The notes under the pieces are model-generated. The model ran no database searches and was not told the DNA's origin. It worked only from the letters and a program-made list of their open reading frames with translations. Shown here one piece after another: positions 1-8,840 of a stretch of DNA of 64,000 nt. A program made the translations under genes and the position numbers. Positions within the stretch are counted from its first letter, which is position 1. Every line of letters begins with the position of its first letter. Source of the stretch: Bradyrhizobium forestalis (GTDB taxonomy: Bacteria; Pseudomonadota; Alphaproteobacteria; Rhizobiales; Xanthobacteraceae); contig NZ_PGVG01000008.1 of NCBI RefSeq assembly GCF_002795245.1, positions 1-64,000 of the forward strand, written 5' to 3'.

Positions 1-2
1 TG

Positions 3-71
3 TGGTTCGCCGTCGCTCACAACATGATGCGCTTCCTCGCCTTGCACGCCAAGGCACAGGTCGCCGCATGA
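3..71 (+). CDS. C-terminal end of a truncated ORF, possibly a transposase
   Basis: The reading frame is open from the window edge to TGA at 69-71 and encodes 22 residues ending AHNMMRFLALHAKAQVAA. The AHN-hydrophobic-R pattern resembles the tail of some DDE transposases, but that is a weak inference from a short stretch. Bases 72-293 after it carry no gene; they contain a small GC hairpin (245-250 pairing with 256-261) and otherwise nothing I recognise. Confidence 0.35.
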   Translation, partial: WFAVAHNMMRFLALHAKAQVAA

Positions 72-293
72 CGAGGAGCCCACGCCAAGCGGCGCCGACA
101 AGCCGCAGCACCGGCCGGAATCGGGAGATCTAGTCAGATCGCGCTCATTCGGCGCCGACTCACCCGAAAAGCCTCAGGGGCGCCGACTCCAACCCATCGG
201 CTGCAAAACCTCCGGGCAAAAGAATCATTCTCACCCTCTGAGGAGCCCGCCCAAAGCGGGCGTCTCGAAGGATGGCCGTAAGAGAAACGCTTC

Positions 294-1301
<1,008 letters not shown>

Positions 1302-1468
1302 ATGAGGGCCGCCGGTGTGGAGGGGGCGCGCAATGATGCGCGCTTGCAGGAAACACATGTAGTGGCAGCGCGCAGGATGGGTAGGGCACTTGCGAACCCA
1401 TCATGCCTCCGCGCAGAAAGCGCGATGGGTTTCTTGCCGCAGTCAGCGGCGGGGCGTAACCTCGCGCA

Positions 1469-1945
1469 ATGACCGTCACGGCCCCCGATCTGAAAGCGTT
1501 CTTGCTGGCGACACCGTTCTTCGGCGGTCTCCCAGATCCGAGCCTCGACCTCTTGATCTCAATGCTGGTCGAGTGCCGCTTCGATGCCGGCGCAACCGTC
1601 GTGGCGGAGGGCGAACCGGGACGCTCGATGTTCATCGTCAAATCCGGTCGGCTCGTGGTGAGCAAACGGATGAATTCGGGGCGCGTCATCCCAATATCCC
1701 GTTTGGAGCCTGGTGATTTCTTCGGCGAGATGACGCTGATCGAAATGCAGAACCGCTCCGCCACGGTGGTCGCGGAGGCCCCGACTGTGTTGTACGAGCT
1801 GACGGCCCAGAAGCTCTACGCGTGCTACAAGGCCGACATCCACGCCTATGTGATCGTCCTGCAGAACATCAATCGCGAGCTATGCCGCCGGCTGCGCCGG
1901 GCAGACGATCGCTTAGCGGCACGGCAGGTGGATGACGACAATTGA
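1469..1945 (+). CDS. Stand-alone cyclic-nucleotide-binding domain protein
   Basis: This 158-residue protein is almost entirely one cNMP-binding fold (about residues 12-135). The phosphate-binding cassette is well preserved at residues 85-100 (FGEMTLIEMQNRSATV), with the Glu and Arg that contact the nucleotide in CRP and PKA-type domains. There is no helix-turn-helix after the domain, so it is not a CRP-type transcription factor; it more likely acts as a soluble sensor or regulatory subunit. Binding of cAMP or cGMP is an inference. It is divergent from the LLM oxidoreductase. Confidence 0.85.
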   Translation: MTVTAPDLKAFLLATPFFGGLPDPSLDLLISMLVECRFDAGATVVAEGEPGRSMFIVKSGRLVVSKRMNSGRVIPISRLEPGDFFGEMTLIEMQNRSATVVAEAPTVLYELTAQKLYACYKADIHAYVIVLQNINRELCRRLRRADDRLAARQVDDDN

Positions 1946-2020
1946 TGGTGCGTAGGAGATAGAGCCGTGGCGAAACCATCATCTTTCGTCGCTGAGCAAA
2001 GCCTCGATGGGTCTCAGCGA

Positions 2021-2224
2021 TCACGACTTATCGTGCGCGTACTTCTCCAAGACCAACCGATTATACTCGTCTCTCACGGCTCTTCGGGAAACATGCCCTT
2101 TTCGATCTTTGGCGATTTTCAGAAGGTCAGGGTCGGTCGGTGCCCTTGATTTCCGCCTAAATCTCGCAAAGAGGGAGCTCGTAGGCGCCGACATTCTTCC
2201 AAACAGCCGGTCAAACCATCCCAT
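2021..2224 (-). CDS. Small basic hypothetical protein
   Basis: The predicted protein has 67 residues, begins MGWFDRLFGRMS and is rich in Arg and Lys, with no signal peptide or transmembrane segment. I do not recognise a family. Support comes from a strong ribosome-binding site (GGGAGG, about 5 bases before the ATG) and from amino-acid composition more protein-like than the overlapping plus-strand ORF at 1967. It stands alone, with no operon partner. Confidence 0.5.
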   Translation of the reverse strand: MGWFDRLFGRMSAPTSSLFARFRRKSRAPTDPDLLKIAKDRKGHVSRRAVRDEYNRLVLEKYAHDKS

Positions 2225-2639
2225 GGTGTCCTCCCGGACAGGCCGCGAATTACAAGACTATCACCATGAAATGAGGGGTCAACGGACTGTGTGACTGCAC
2301 CTATTCGAAGAGGCGCAACCGAAAGCTGATGCCGATCGCAACGCTTCCGACCCGTCGGGCAAAACACCCCGCCTCCCGCCCAAACCCGTCAACCCCCTCC
2401 TACAAAAATATTCCACTTTACCGAAATTCGGAATTGCGGCATTCTTTCGCCATCCCGGCCCAAGGAGAGGGGCGATCGTACGTCGTCACGAACGGGGGGT
2501 GGGGTGCGGTGGACGCGGCAGCGTCGGGCATGCGAGGCGGGACCAGGGCGAGATGAACCTCGTGAGGTCTTGACTGGCGTGCGGACGGACGGCGCTGTGT
2601 CCGGCGAAGCTCCTAAAGCGAAGCCGGGCCGACGCGTAC

Positions 2640-2928
2640 GGCAAAACCGTGTGGTCCTGACCGTCGTTGCTACGGTCAAGCCTTGCGGAGATGCTTTTGG
2701 GCTCAACCGGGCCTGGAGGTATCGTCAATTCGCGAGGTGACGGAGGCCAGAAGGAACTCGGCTCCGGGGAGAGCAGGCATAAGCCGTCAAACCACTGCGC
2801 AGGGAAGGCCGTGTGTTGGGCTTCACCTGTATGCCGCTGTGCAGTTTTCTGCGTGTGCTTTCGCACAGCGGACCGTGGGTGCCAGCCGGCACCCGGCCTT
2901 CCCTGCGCCCTCTTCACTTCAAGAGGGC
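2640..2928. repeat. Structured dispersed repeat / candidate non-coding RNA element
   Basis: No convincing gene lies between 2225 and 3031. The segment instead has nested inverted repeats: a perfect 15-bp stem (2797-2811 with 2894-2908) enclosing a 9-bp stem (2834-2842 with 2863-2871) and a 7-bp stem (2877-2883 with 2888-2894), followed by an 8-bp hairpin (2907-2914 with 2921-2928). From memory, very similar sequence recurs in Bradyrhizobium genomes, so this is probably a repeat family. Whether it is transcribed, and from which strand, is unknown. ORFs across it look like by-products of G+C bias. Confidence 0.6.
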
Positions 2929-3031
2929 GAAAGAGAAGAGCAAAACTCGGGCGCTTCAAGCCGCGAGAACGCTGCGTCATGTGTCGACACGGGAATGACC
3001 GGGCTTTCCCGCTTCGCAGGTCTCGCCTGTC

Positions 3032-3382
3032 TCAGCGACGGGCGGCGGTCGCCGTCAGCTCCAGTCTGACGCCCGGGCCGAGATTCGCAACGCCGATGGC
3101 GGCACGCGCCGGCAGATGGTCCGCGGTGAAATAGCGCTTCCACACCTGGTTGAGCGCTGCCTTGTCGGCGAGATCAGCCAAAAAGATCGTCACCTGCAGA
3201 ACGCAGGAGAGATCGGAGCCGGCGCCATCAAGCAGGGTCTTCAACTGGCGAAGCACATCGTCGGCCTGGCCTGCCATGTCGAGGCCCGCATCCTCGGGAA
3301 CGATGCCGCCGAGATAGAGCACGCCATTATGCTCGACGATCTCGTGGAGCAGTCCTTCATAGGGCAGGGAACGTGTGATCAC
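3032..3382 (-). CDS. RidA family protein (YjgF/YER057c/UK114)
   Basis: A 116-residue protein whose C-terminal half matches the RidA fold: VLQVTIFLADL, then LPARAAIGVANLGPG and VRLELTATA, including the Arg of the R-A-x-I/V-x-V motif that holds the imine substrate. RidA proteins hydrolyse reactive 2-aminoacrylate-type enamines and imines from PLP enzymes. The start is taken as GTG at 3382; the longer ORF to 3490 runs through tRNA-Thr and must be wrong. The GTG choice rests on homology to RidA N-termini rather than on a clear ribosome-binding site. Confidence 0.82.
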   Translation of the reverse strand: MITRSLPYEGLLHEIVEHNGVLYLGGIVPEDAGLDMAGQADDVLRQLKTLLDGAGSDLSCVLQVTIFLADLADKAALNQVWKRYFTADHLPARAAIGVANLGPGVRLELTATAARR

Positions 3383-3445
3383 GATCGCATCCGTGGGGGT
3401 TGCGGGCTCGCTGCCAGGCGGAGGGCTCGCTTGAATGGGGAAAGC

Positions 3446-3520
3446 TGGTGCTGCCAGACAGGATTGAACTGTCGACCTCTCCATTACCAATGGAGTGCTC
3501 TACCACTGAGCTACGGCAGC
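3446..3520 (-). tRNA. tRNA-Thr (anticodon GGT)
   Basis: Read on the minus strand, the 75-nt cloverleaf starts GCTGCCG and ends TGGCAGC plus A and an encoded CCA. The D-arm contains TAGCTCAGTGGTAGAGC, the anticodon arm is CTCCA-TTGGTAA-TGGAG with anticodon GGT, and the T-loop is TTCAATC. Acceptor pairing is complete with one G-T pair. It sits immediately upstream of the RidA gene on the same strand. Confidence 0.96.
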
Positions 3521-3563
3521 ATGTGCTGGGATCAGAATCGGCCGCCACTGGGGCCTACCAAGC

Positions 3564-3703
3564 GGGCCGATATCTGCCACAAGCCCCCCTCCTGTGCAAG
3601 CTTGCAAGCCCCGTCAAAACGAGAAAATCGGGCCGATATCGGGGCCAAAATGCCCGTTTTCGCTCGAGATCACCGACTTCCCGCCGATTCGGGGGCCGAT
3701 ATC
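3564..3703. repeat. Three spaced copies of GGGCCGATATC
   Basis: The 11-mer GGGCCGATATC occurs at 3564-3574, 3630-3640 and 3693-3703, spaced 66 and 63 bp apart in the 316-bp gap between tRNA-Thr and the small gene at 3837. The core CGATAT is near-palindromic. Copies could be protein-binding sites or a decayed tandem repeat of about 65 bp; the sequence alone does not decide. Nothing else was seen in this gap. Confidence 0.5.
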
Positions 3704-3836
3704 CCCGCCCAACTGGCCAGTTGGCCCGGGGCCCGGATTCGATCCATTTCGCGTTTCGCACGATCGGATCGAGCTCGCCTCTTGAGCTGCCATGTTCGTT
3801 GGGCATGTTATGGCCGATCGCTGCGATGGACCATTG

Positions 3837-4025
3837 ATGACTGACCGGAACGAAAAGAATTCGAAACAGGATCGGGCGTCCCGGGACGACCGGCTGAAAT
3901 CGGCGCTGCGCGAAAACCTGAAGCGGCGGAAGCTGCAGGCGCGCGAGCGCGCCGCGATCACCGAGCCCTCGCAGAATGACGATGCTTCCCTAAATGAGGG
4001 GACCGCCGGCAAGTCCGGCGATTGA
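3837..4025 (+). CDS. Small conserved charged hypothetical protein
   Basis: A 62-residue, highly charged protein starting MTDRNEKNSKQDRASR, with a basic helical segment (LKSALRENLKRRKLQARER). It has no signal peptide or membrane segment. I recall near-identical small proteins in Bradyrhizobium directly upstream of murA, but here the next gene is a flavoprotein. The start at 3837 is preferred over 3792 because conservation, as I recall it, begins there. Function is unknown. Confidence 0.72.
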   Translation: MTDRNEKNSKQDRASRDDRLKSALRENLKRRKLQARERAAITEPSQNDDASLNEGTAGKSGD

Positions 4026-4052
4026 AGACCGGCAGCTAGATTTTTGGAATGA

Positions 4053-5771
4053 GTGGGAATGACGATGGCGCAGGACGAGGTGCAACGAGCCGACAGGGAG
4101 GCGCTGATGGCGCAGTTCACACGTCCCGAGCAGACCTTTCCGACGCTGACACAAGTCGAGATCGAGCGTCTGCGCCATTTTGGCGAACTCAGGCGCTATA
4201 AGGACGGCGAGCTGCTGTTCGAGACCGGCAAGCCCGGGCCCGGCATGTTCGTGGTGCTGGCGGGCCACGTCGCGATCACCCAGCGCGACGGGCTCGGTCA
4301 CGTCACCCCGGTGATCGATCAGGGGCCGGGGCAATTCCTGGCCGAGCTCGGCCAGCTCTCGGGCCGGCCGGCGCTGGTCGACGGCCGCGCCGAGGGCGAT
4401 GTCGAGGTGCTGCTCGTCCCGCCGGACCGCCTGCGCGCGCTGCTGGTGGCCGAAGCCGAGCTTGGCGAGCGCATCATGCGCGCGCTGATCCTGCGCCGGG
4501 TCAATCTGATCCAGGGCGGCATCGGGGGGCCCGTGCTGATCGGGCCGTCGAACTCCGCCGGCGTGGTGCGCCTGCAGGGCTTTCTCACCCGCAATGGCCA
4601 GCCGCATCATCTGCTTGATCCCGAGAGCGAGCACGATGCCGCCGAATTGATCGCGCGCTATTCGCCGAAGCCGGAGGATTGGCCGCTCGTCGTCACGGCC
4701 GGCGGCACGGTGCTGCGCAATCCCAGCGAGACCGAGCTCGGCCGCGCCATCGGCATGATCGGCGGTGCCAAGGACAACCGCATCTACGATGTCGCCATCG
4801 TCGGCTGCGGGCCGGCGGGGCTCGCGACCGCGGTCTACGCGGCCTCCGAAGGTCTCTCGGTTGCGGTCGTCGACACCCGCGCCTTCGGCGGTCAGGCCGG
4901 CGCCAGCGCGCGCATCGAGAATTACCTGGGTTTCCCGACCGGCATCTCCGGCCAGGCGCTGGCGGGCCGCGCCTTCACCCAGGCGCAGAAGTTCGGCGCC
5001 GACATCATGATTCCGATGTCGGTGAGCTCGCTGGATTGCTCGCGCGCCAACGGCACCTTCGCTCTGGCGCTGGATTGCGGCGACACCTTGCGCTCGCGTG
5101 CGGTGGTGGTCGCCAGCGGCGCGCGCTATCGCCGGCCTGATATCGCCAATCTCGACAAGTTCGAGGGCCGCGGCGTCTGGTACTGGGCATCGCCCGTGGA
5201 GGCGCGGCTGTGCGCCGGCGAGGAGGTGGCGCTGGTCGGCGCCGGCAATTCGGCAGGGCAGGCGGCGGTGTTCCTGTCGGGCCATGCGAAGCGCGTGCTG
5301 ATGATCATCCGCGGCGGTGGCCTCGGGGCCAGCATGTCGCGCTATCTCATCGAGCGCATCGAAGCGACGCCGAACATCGAATTGATGTTCAACACCGAGA
5401 TCACCGCGCTCGAGGGCGACGAGACCGCGCTGCTGCGGCGCATCCGCTGGAAGAGCCGGCTGTCGGACGACGAGGATTTTGCCGACATCCGCAATCTCTT
5501 CCTGTTCGTCGGCGCCGATCCCGCCACCTCCTGGCTCGACGGCTGCGGCGTGACGCTCGATCGCGGCGGCTTCGTCGTGACAGGCGCGCAGTCCGAGCAG
5601 AACCAGGGCAAGCTCGTGGCGCCGCTCGAAACCTCCGTGCCCGGCGTCTATGCCGTCGGCGACGTTCGCTCCGGCTCGGTCAAGCGCGTCGGCGGCGCAA
5701 TCGGCGAAGGCGCGCAGGTGGTCGCCTCCCTGCACGGCTATCTCGGCGACGCCGCAAAACCGGCGCTTTAA
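4053..5771 (+). CDS. cNMP-domain / thioredoxin-reductase-like FAD oxidoreductase
   Basis: A 572-residue three-part protein. Residues about 25-145 form a cyclic-nucleotide-binding domain with a poorly conserved cassette (AELGQLSGRPALV), so nucleotide binding is doubtful. Residues about 160-245 look like a thioredoxin-fold spacer. From about 247 it is a class II pyridine nucleotide-disulphide reductase with GCGPAGLATA (FAD), GGQAGASARIENYLGFP, an NADPH motif ALVGAGNSAGQAA and a C-terminal YAVGDVRSGSVKRV. The CxxC pair of true thioredoxin reductases is missing (GVWYWASPVEARLC in that place). Start: GTG at 4053, with ATGs at 4059 and 4065 as alternatives. It probably oxidises or reduces a non-dithiol partner; the substrate is unknown. 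Confidence 0.88.
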   Translation: MGMTMAQDEVQRADREALMAQFTRPEQTFPTLTQVEIERLRHFGELRRYKDGELLFETGKPGPGMFVVLAGHVAITQRDGLGHVTPVIDQGPGQFLAELGQLSGRPALVDGRAEGDVEVLLVPPDRLRALLVAEAELGERIMRALILRRVNLIQGGIGGPVLIGPSNSAGVVRLQGFLTRNGQPHHLLDPESEHDAAELIARYSPKPEDWPLVVTAGGTVLRNPSETELGRAIGMIGGAKDNRIYDVAIVGCGPAGLATAVYAASEGLSVAVVDTRAFGGQAGASARIENYLGFPTGISGQALAGRAFTQAQKFGADIMIPMSVSSLDCSRANGTFALALDCGDTLRSRAVVVASGARYRRPDIANLDKFEGRGVWYWASPVEARLCAGEEVALVGAGNSAGQAAVFLSGHAKRVLMIIRGGGLGASMSRYLIERIEATPNIELMFNTEITALEGDETALLRRIRWKSRLSDDEDFADIRNLFLFVGADPATSWLDGCGVTLDRGGFVVTGAQSEQNQGKLVAPLETSVPGVYAVGDVRSGSVKRVGGAIGEGAQVVASLHGYLGDAAKPAL

Positions 5772-5876
5772 AGCGTTTTCGAGTGAAGTGGATTCCGGTT
5801 CGCGTCAAGAAAACGCGTCAAAACAAGAATCTAAAGCCTCGTTCCGATTCCATCGGAAACGGAACGAGGCTCTAGT
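5770..5876. repeat. Dispersed intergenic repeat, copy 1
   Basis: It starts with the AAAGCGTTTTCGAG motif and ends in an inverted repeat around CCTCGTTCC/GGAACGAGG. A diverged copy lies at 32981-33065, sharing CCGGTTCGCG, an AAGAAA-rich middle and GGTTCCGATTC-type sequence at the end. I recall this element as common in Rhizobiales intergenic regions. It may also act as a terminator for the flavoprotein gene. A separate 11-bp hairpin without a T-run follows at 5895-5920. Confidence 0.7.
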
Positions 5877-6000
5877 CAAGGAGAAGGCAAGGGAATGGCA
5901 AGCCGAATCCGGCTTGCCATCTAGCCGCGTCCCACAGACTATCGCCTCGTCGCGAGGCCAATCGCGCGTGGAAAAACAAAGATTCCCAAGGGAGGACTCA

Positions 6001-6309
6001 ATGGCTGAAATCGTCGTGCTGTACAAAACACCCAAGGATGCTGCCGCTTTCGACAAGTACTATGCCGAGACGCACATCCCGCTCGCCAAGAAGCTTCCCG
6101 GCCTGAAGAAATACGCCGTCAGCAAGGGGCCGGTCGCATCTCCCGCAGGTCCTTCCGGAATCCATCTCGTCGCCATTCTCACCTTCGACAGCGTGGCCGA
6201 CATCCAGGCGGCATTCGCCAGTCCGGAAGGCAAGGCGACCGGCGCGGACGTGCCGAAATTCGCCAGCGGCGGTGCCGACATCTTGATCTTCGACACCAAG
6301 GACGTGTGA
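6001..6309 (+). CDS. EthD family reductase-like protein
   Basis: A 102-residue ferredoxin-like (dimeric alpha/beta barrel) protein. The EthD hallmark is present: VVLYKTPKDAAAFDKYY, then ETHIPLAKKLPGL. EthD proteins accompany degradation gene clusters and often have no catalytic role of their own. A strong ribosome-binding site (GGGAGG, about 5 bases upstream) supports the start at 6001. It follows the flavoprotein by 230 bp with a repeat between, so co-transcription is uncertain. Confidence 0.88.
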   Translation: MAEIVVLYKTPKDAAAFDKYYAETHIPLAKKLPGLKKYAVSKGPVASPAGPSGIHLVAILTFDSVADIQAAFASPEGKATGADVPKFASGGADILIFDTKDV

Positions 6310-6501
6310 AGGATCGCTCCAACTTTCGTCGAAAGCCTGCTGTCGCTTGTGACAGCGCTGCAAGAAATTCAGCCATGCGTTTGTCGAATCGCACGATGAC
6401 GCGTGGCTGCACCTCTGCATGCGACGACGACGCAGGTGGCAATCCCATGAGGACCGTAATACTACTCTCGTTGTCTCAATGCGGAGAGTAGGGGAGATGT
6501 C

Positions 6502-7011
6502 ATGGTCCTTGGGTTGAGTCTGCCTGCCCTTACACTGATCCATGTCATCATCAGCCTGATCGCGATCGTCGCCGGCTTCGTCGTGATGTTCGGCCTGCTC
6601 GGCTCGAAGTCGATGCCGGGCCTCACCGCGATCTTCCTGCTGTTCACGATCCTCATCAGCGCCACCGGCTTCCTGTTTCCCTTCAAGGAGCTCTTGCCCT
6701 CCCACATCATCGGCATCATCTCGCTGGTGCTGCTCGCGATCGCCTGCTTCGCGCTCTACGGCATGAGGCTCTCCGGGCTCTGGCGTCCGGTCTATATCGT
6801 GACCGCGATGATCTCGCTCTATTTCAACGTCTTCGTGCTGGTGATCCAGTCGTTCCTGAAGGTGCCGGCGCTCGCCGCGCTGGCGCCCGCCGTGCCGCCG
6901 GCGCCGCCATCGGGGCCGGTGTTCGCGGTGGTGCAGGGCATCGTGCTGGTGTTCTTCGTCGTGCTCACCATCGGTGCCTGGCGCCGCTACAAGCCGATGG
7001 CGTTTGCCTGA
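6502..7011 (+). CDS. Hypothetical five-pass membrane protein
   Basis: A 169-residue, very hydrophobic protein with about five transmembrane helices (roughly residues 8-32, 41-60, 68-90, 97-119 and 138-160) and a Pro-Ala-rich loop before the last one (PAVPPAPPSGP). No catalytic motif is visible. GGGGAG sits about 6 bases before the ATG. The alpha/beta hydrolase gene follows 114 bp later across a palindromic repeat. I do not recognise a named family and assign no function. Confidence 0.8.
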   Translation: MVLGLSLPALTLIHVIISLIAIVAGFVVMFGLLGSKSMPGLTAIFLLFTILISATGFLFPFKELLPSHIIGIISLVLLAIACFALYGMRLSGLWRPVYIVTAMISLYFNVFVLVIQSFLKVPALAALAPAVPPAPPSGPVFAVVQGIVLVFFVVLTIGAWRRYKPMAFA

Positions 7012-7024
7012 TAGCTGATCCCTC

Positions 7025-7102
7025 GTCATTCCGGGGCGATGCGAAGCATCGAACCCGGAATCTCGAGATTCCGGGTTCACGCTTCGCGTGCCCCGGAATG
7101 AC
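7025..7102. repeat. Palindromic intergenic repeat (CCCGGAAT type), copy 1
   Basis: An outer 13-bp stem (7025-7037 with 7090-7102, GTCATTCCGGGGC) encloses a perfect 28-nt palindrome at 7051-7078. A second copy with the same outer stem and identical inner palindrome is at 57196-57276. This is a REP-like mobile or structural repeat, not a gene. Confidence 0.85.
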
Positions 7103-7125
7103 TCTCTCATAACAGGAGCCCCGCA

Positions 7126-7950
7126 ATGCCCACCATCACCACCAAAGACGGCGTCGAAATCTTCTACAAGGATTGGGGCTCGGGTCAGCCGATCGTGTTC
7201 AGCCATGGCTGGCCGCTGTCGTCCGACGACTGGGACGGGCAGATGATGTTCTTCGTCACGCGCGGCTACCGCGTCATCGCCCATGATCGCCGCGGCCATG
7301 GCCGCTCGGCGCAGGTCGCCGACGGTCACGACATGGACCATTATGCCGACGATCTCGCCGCGCTCACCGCGCATCTCGACCTCAAGAGCGCCATCCATGT
7401 CGGCCATTCCACCGGCGGCGGCGAGGTCGTGCACTACATCGCGCGCCATGGCGAGAGCCGGGTGGCGAAAGCCGCGATCCTCTCGGCCGTGCCGCCGCTG
7501 ATGGTGCAGACCGCAGCCAATCCCGGCGGCCTGCCGAAGAGTGTGTTCGACGGTCTGCAGGCCCAACTCGCGGCCGGCCGCGCACAGTTCTATCGCGACT
7601 TCGCCGCCGGCCCGTTCTACGGCTACAACCGCCCCGGTGCAAAACCGTCGGAAGCCGTGATCCAGAACTGGTGGCGCCAGGGCATGATGGGCGGCGCCAA
7701 AGCGCATTACGACGGCGTCATCGCGTTCTCGCAGACCGATTTCACCGAGGACCTCAAGAAGATCAATGTCCCCGTGCTGGTGATGCATGGCGACGACGAC
7801 CAGATCGTGCCCTACGCCGATTCCGCCCCGCTGTCGGCCAAGCTGCTGAAGAAGGGCATCCTGAAGACCTACAAGGGATTCCCCCACGGCATGCCGACCA
7901 CGCACGCCGAGACGATCAACGCCGACCTGCTGGCGTTTTTTAGGGAGTGA
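7126..7950 (+). CDS. Alpha/beta hydrolase (non-haem chloroperoxidase / arylesterase type)
   Basis: A 274-residue alpha/beta hydrolase. The oxyanion-hole motif HGWP is at 28-30, the nucleophile elbow GHSTGG places Ser95 as catalytic serine, the acid is in [10 protein letters not shown], and the histidine is in [13 protein letters not shown] near the C-terminus. This set is that of cofactor-free haloperoxidases and arylesterases, which hydrolyse esters and can form peracids. The natural substrate is unknown. A ribosome-binding site AGGAG precedes ATG 7126. Confidence 0.92.
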   Translation: MPTITTKDGVEIFYKDWGSGQPIVFSHGWPLSSDDWDGQMMFFVTRGYRVIAHDRRGHGRSAQVADGHDMDHYADDLAALTAHLDLKSAIHVGHSTGGGEVVHYIARHGESRVAKAAILSAVPPLMVQTAANPGGLPKSVFDGLQAQLAAGRAQFYRDFAAGPFYGYNRPGAKPSEAVIQNWWRQGMMGGAKAHYDGVIAFSQTDFTEDLKKINVPVLVMHGDDDQIVPYADSAPLSAKLLKKGILKTYKGFPHGMPTTHAETINADLLAFFRE

Positions 7951-7965
7951 GCGATGCGACCCTTA

Positions 7966-8101
7966 CCCTCTCCCCTTGTGGGAGAGGGTGGCTCGCCGCG
8001 CAGCGGCGAGACGGGTGAGGGGTCTGTCTCGGCGCGTGAGATCGTGGAGACAAACCCCTCATCCGGCGCTTCGCGCCACCTTCTCCCACAAGGGGAGAAG
8101 G
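7966..8101. repeat. Intergenic inverted repeat (CTCTCCCCTTGTGGGAGAG type), copy 1
   Basis: Two hairpin ends, CTCTCCCC-TTGTGGGAGAGG and TTCTCCCACAAGGGGAGAAG, flank a middle with GCGCAGCGGCG and GGTGAGGGG motifs. A related element occupies 55891-56035. It lies between convergent genes and probably also separates their transcription. Confidence 0.75.
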
Positions 8102-8109
8102 AAAAGACT

Positions 8110-8751
8110 TCACTTCAATATCGCCCTGATCGCATCGAAAGTGCGCTTCACGAACGCCTCCGGCTTTTCGCGCGTACCTTCACCGATCCAGCTCTCGCCG
8201 CCGACGCGCATCGCGCCGGTGGCGATCATGGCGACGAGCCGCGCCTTCAACTGGTCGGACTTGTTTCTCGCGCGCCGTGCAAGCCCCTCGGCCAGCGCGC
8301 GCTCGAGCTTTTCGTATTTGAGCTGGTCGCGCGCCTGCAGCGCGGGATTGTCGCGCTTGAGCCGCGACATCGCTGCGGCTTCCGCCGGATCGAGCCGTTT
8401 GATCGCCGCTGCGATCGCATTCTCCGCCGCCGTCAGCATGGATTCGTCCGCGGGCCGGGCGACAATCTCGGCGACGAGCGCGCTTGCTGCGCCCTCCTGC
8501 CAGGCCGTGACCACGTCCTCCTTCGACGCGAAATAATGGAAGAAGCTGCGTCGCGACACGTTCGCCGCCGCCGCGATGTCCTCGATGGTCGTGGCCTCGA
8601 AGCCGCGCTCCAGGAACAGGGTCATCGCCGCACGGGCCAACCGCTCGCGGGTCTCCTGCCGCTTGCGCTGGCGCAGGCCGGTGGCAGCCGGAGATTTTCC
8701 TCCCGCGGACAATGACTTGACGCCTTTCCCGGCGACCTTCGAAGCCTTCAA
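8110..8751 (-). CDS. TetR family transcriptional regulator
   Basis: A 213-residue regulator with a basic Ala-rich N-terminal extension, then a TetR helix-turn-helix: LERGFEATTIEDIAAAANVS and SRRSFFHYFASKEDVV. The C-terminal domain would bind an unidentified ligand. The start is taken as TTG at 8751, preceded by GAGGTG at 7 bases; no in-frame ATG is available upstream. It diverges from the SDR gene at 8841, and a perfect dyad at 8774-8786 sits between them. Autoregulation and control of the SDR gene are therefore likely, though inferred. Confidence 0.88.
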   Translation of the reverse strand: MKASKVAGKGVKSLSAGGKSPAATGLRQRKRQETRERLARAAMTLFLERGFEATTIEDIAAAANVSRRSFFHYFASKEDVVTAWQEGAASALVAEIVARPADESMLTAAENAIAAAIKRLDPAEAAAMSRLKRDNPALQARDQLKYEKLERALAEGLARRARNKSDQLKARLVAMIATGAMRVGGESWIGEGTREKPEAFVKRTFDAIRAILK

Positions 8752-8773
8752 ATCATTTCACCTCTTGCAAACT

Positions 8774-8786
8774 TGCACTGAGTGCA
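8774..8786. promoter_or_regulatory. Candidate TetR operator
   Basis: TGCACT-G-AGTGCA is a perfect 6-bp dyad with one central base, in the 89-bp gap between the divergent TetR and SDR starts. TetR repressors commonly bind such dyads over their own promoter. The assignment is inferred from position and symmetry only. Confidence 0.5.
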
Positions 8787-8840
8787 CATTTAGACCGGTC
8801 GCAGGCCTTTTCCACCCCCTGAAGGCCGCGGAGACATGGC

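Noticed and set aside
2329..3134. Several short ORFs in both strands between 2.3 and 3.1 kb
   Set aside because: They overlap the structured repeat, lack ribosome-binding sites and have no protein-like pattern.
3383..3490. Longer start for the RidA gene
   Set aside because: The extension would translate through tRNA-Thr (3446-3520).
3594..3785. 63-residue ORF beside tRNA-Thr
   Set aside because: It is explained by the GGGCCGATATC repeats, and there is no ribosome-binding site.
3990..5735. Long minus-strand ORF of 581 codons opposite the flavoprotein
   Set aside because: It is antisense to a gene with clear FAD and NADPH motifs. Its protein is Arg/His/Asp-rich without domains, a typical G+C-bias shadow.
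5998..7905. Minus-strand ORF of 635 codons
   Set aside because: It covers three well-supported plus-strand genes and two intergenic gaps and has low-complexity His/Asp/Arg-rich composition.
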